A stretch of 64,000 nt of DNA from Lineus longissimus (taxonomy: Eukaryota > Nemertea > Pilidiophora > Heteronemertea > Lineidae), in contig NC_088309.1 in NCBI RefSeq assembly GCF_910592395.1, forward strand, positions 4,404,501 through 4,468,500. Direction: 5' to 3'. A model generated the notes under the pieces. That model saw nothing but the letters and a program-made list of their open reading frames with translations, ran no database searches and was not told the origin of the DNA. The translations under genes and the position numbers were made by a program. Positions 63,146-64,000 of this stretch are shown in pieces. The stretch's first letter is position 1; the number at the start of each line of letters is the position of its first letter.

Positions 63146-64000
63146 GTAAGTATCAGAAAGACATGATCATCAATGATATATACTTAGTATCAAGTACAGA
63201 TTAAATCCATATGTATATGTTTCGAGGATCCTGGGGTTCGTTCTTAAAACATGACGATTTGATCAGCTTACAATTATATATATGGTGGACGGTCCTCCTA
63301 GCCTAAAATCAATATATAACTTTAAGGCTTGACCCGTCAACAGACTGACAGTCGTCAAGAAATCATTTCCGTACTCTCTATAGGCCTGACCGTAAGTAGG
63401 AAGGTTGTGCAAATTTGTTCAAATCTAATAAAATAAAGGAATGGGCAAACACAACTTAGTTGACACCTTATTCAACGTTGGCCCGGAACATGGTATCGGT
63501 AAAAGACTTGCAATAGCTTGGTATACCAGCTACTACGTACCGGGTACCAGGTACCGGGTACTGAGACTCTATGTCGTGGTGGTCACGATGGTCCCTTCAA
63601 TCTTTGAAGTTCTCAATGAGGTATTGGATCAAGACGTACATGTATGCAACACGTCTTTTACGTCTTGGTCTATACATATGCATTATTATGTACGAGTAAG
63701 ATGCTCAAGCTTAGAAGCATATCTCGAAAGTCCGACGCGTCGATCAGTATCGGACGTCTCCCATTTGATAACTTGACAAAGATCTGATTTTTATTGACAG
63801 CGCATTATTTCGCCCAAGACGACAAAAAACTCGTAACCTTACAAACGATTGGGATAAAAACTGGGGATACGTTACTCAAAACTAGAATAGAGAACGAAAT
63901 GTACTTAGGGTTTGGTTATTTTCCCGAACATAAAAGCAAAACTTTTAGCCATTGAATAGGCAAACTTGTTTGATATTATACCTTTCTGTCCACATGGCAC
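63146..64000. other. presumed intron of the gene starting at 63050
   Basis: A 111-codon plus-strand ORF at 63441-63776 lacks recognisable features and runs through a palindromic GTACC repeat, so I treat it as chance. No later exon is identifiable before the window ends. Confidence 0.4.
63537..63561. repeat. palindromic GTACC tandem
   Basis: Units GTACCGG, GTACCAG, GTACCGG and GTAC follow one another over 25 bases, making overlapping GGTACC palindromes. Confidence 0.75.

Noticed and set aside
1-64000. CRISPR arrays, operons, phage or bacterial defence systems
   Set aside because: There are no direct-repeat/spacer arrays, ribosome-binding sites or prokaryotic gene packing. Introns and tRNA structure show a eukaryotic nuclear genome.

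Overview
The window is nuclear DNA from an animal. It has spliced genes with GT-AG introns, metazoan gene families (SKOR corepressor, MTHFS, a membrane-anchored LicD protein), eukaryotic tRNAs and a Helitron. Introns of hundreds to thousands of bases, frequent short palindromes of the TACATGTA type and many small inverted-repeat elements suggest a marine invertebrate (lophotrochozoan or invertebrate deuterostome). That placement is inference; nothing here fixes the species.

Positions 2.05-38.6 kb (minus strand) are dominated by one gene. I reconstructed 28 coding exons (38271 down to 2104) whose splice phases chain without a break. They encode a coiled-coil protein of about 1,340-1,360 residues with a Ser/Pro-rich, acidic tail. 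I could not assign it to a named family. Its introns carry four intact tRNA genes (Ser-UGA, Arg-CCU, Leu-AAG on plus; Val-UAC on minus). Intron 1 also holds a complete one-exon LicD-type gene, a 50-bp decayed copy of that gene's catalytic motif, and a weak candidate for a small antisense gene.

Positions 38.6-49.0 kb contain no gene I can support. About 4 kb of this (42.2-46.4 kb) is devoid of long ORFs and has clusters of homeodomain-type ATTA sites, so it may be cis-regulatory DNA for the next gene. Positions 49.05-54.9 kb (plus strand) carry a SKOR-family (fussel/CORL) transcriptional corepressor with a TATA box, a non-coding first exon and five coding exons (705 residues). Positions 56.8-58.3 kb (minus strand) carry a complete three-exon 5-formyltetrahydrofolate cyclo-ligase (MTHFS, 206 residues).

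Positions 59,336-61,767 are a complete but non-autonomous Helitron on the minus strand: TC 5' end, GC hairpin and CTAG 3' end, inserted between host A and T, with only a C-terminal helicase fragment. It contains a 1.04-kb interval bounded by perfect 14-bp inverted repeats. A short first coding exon of an unknown plus-strand gene lies at 63.05 kb. The window also holds a MITE with long inverted repeats (6.1 kb), a dispersed four-copy inverted-repeat family, tRNA-derived fragments and several tandem duplications. The gene calls rest on my own reading of splice sites and phases; no database search was possible.
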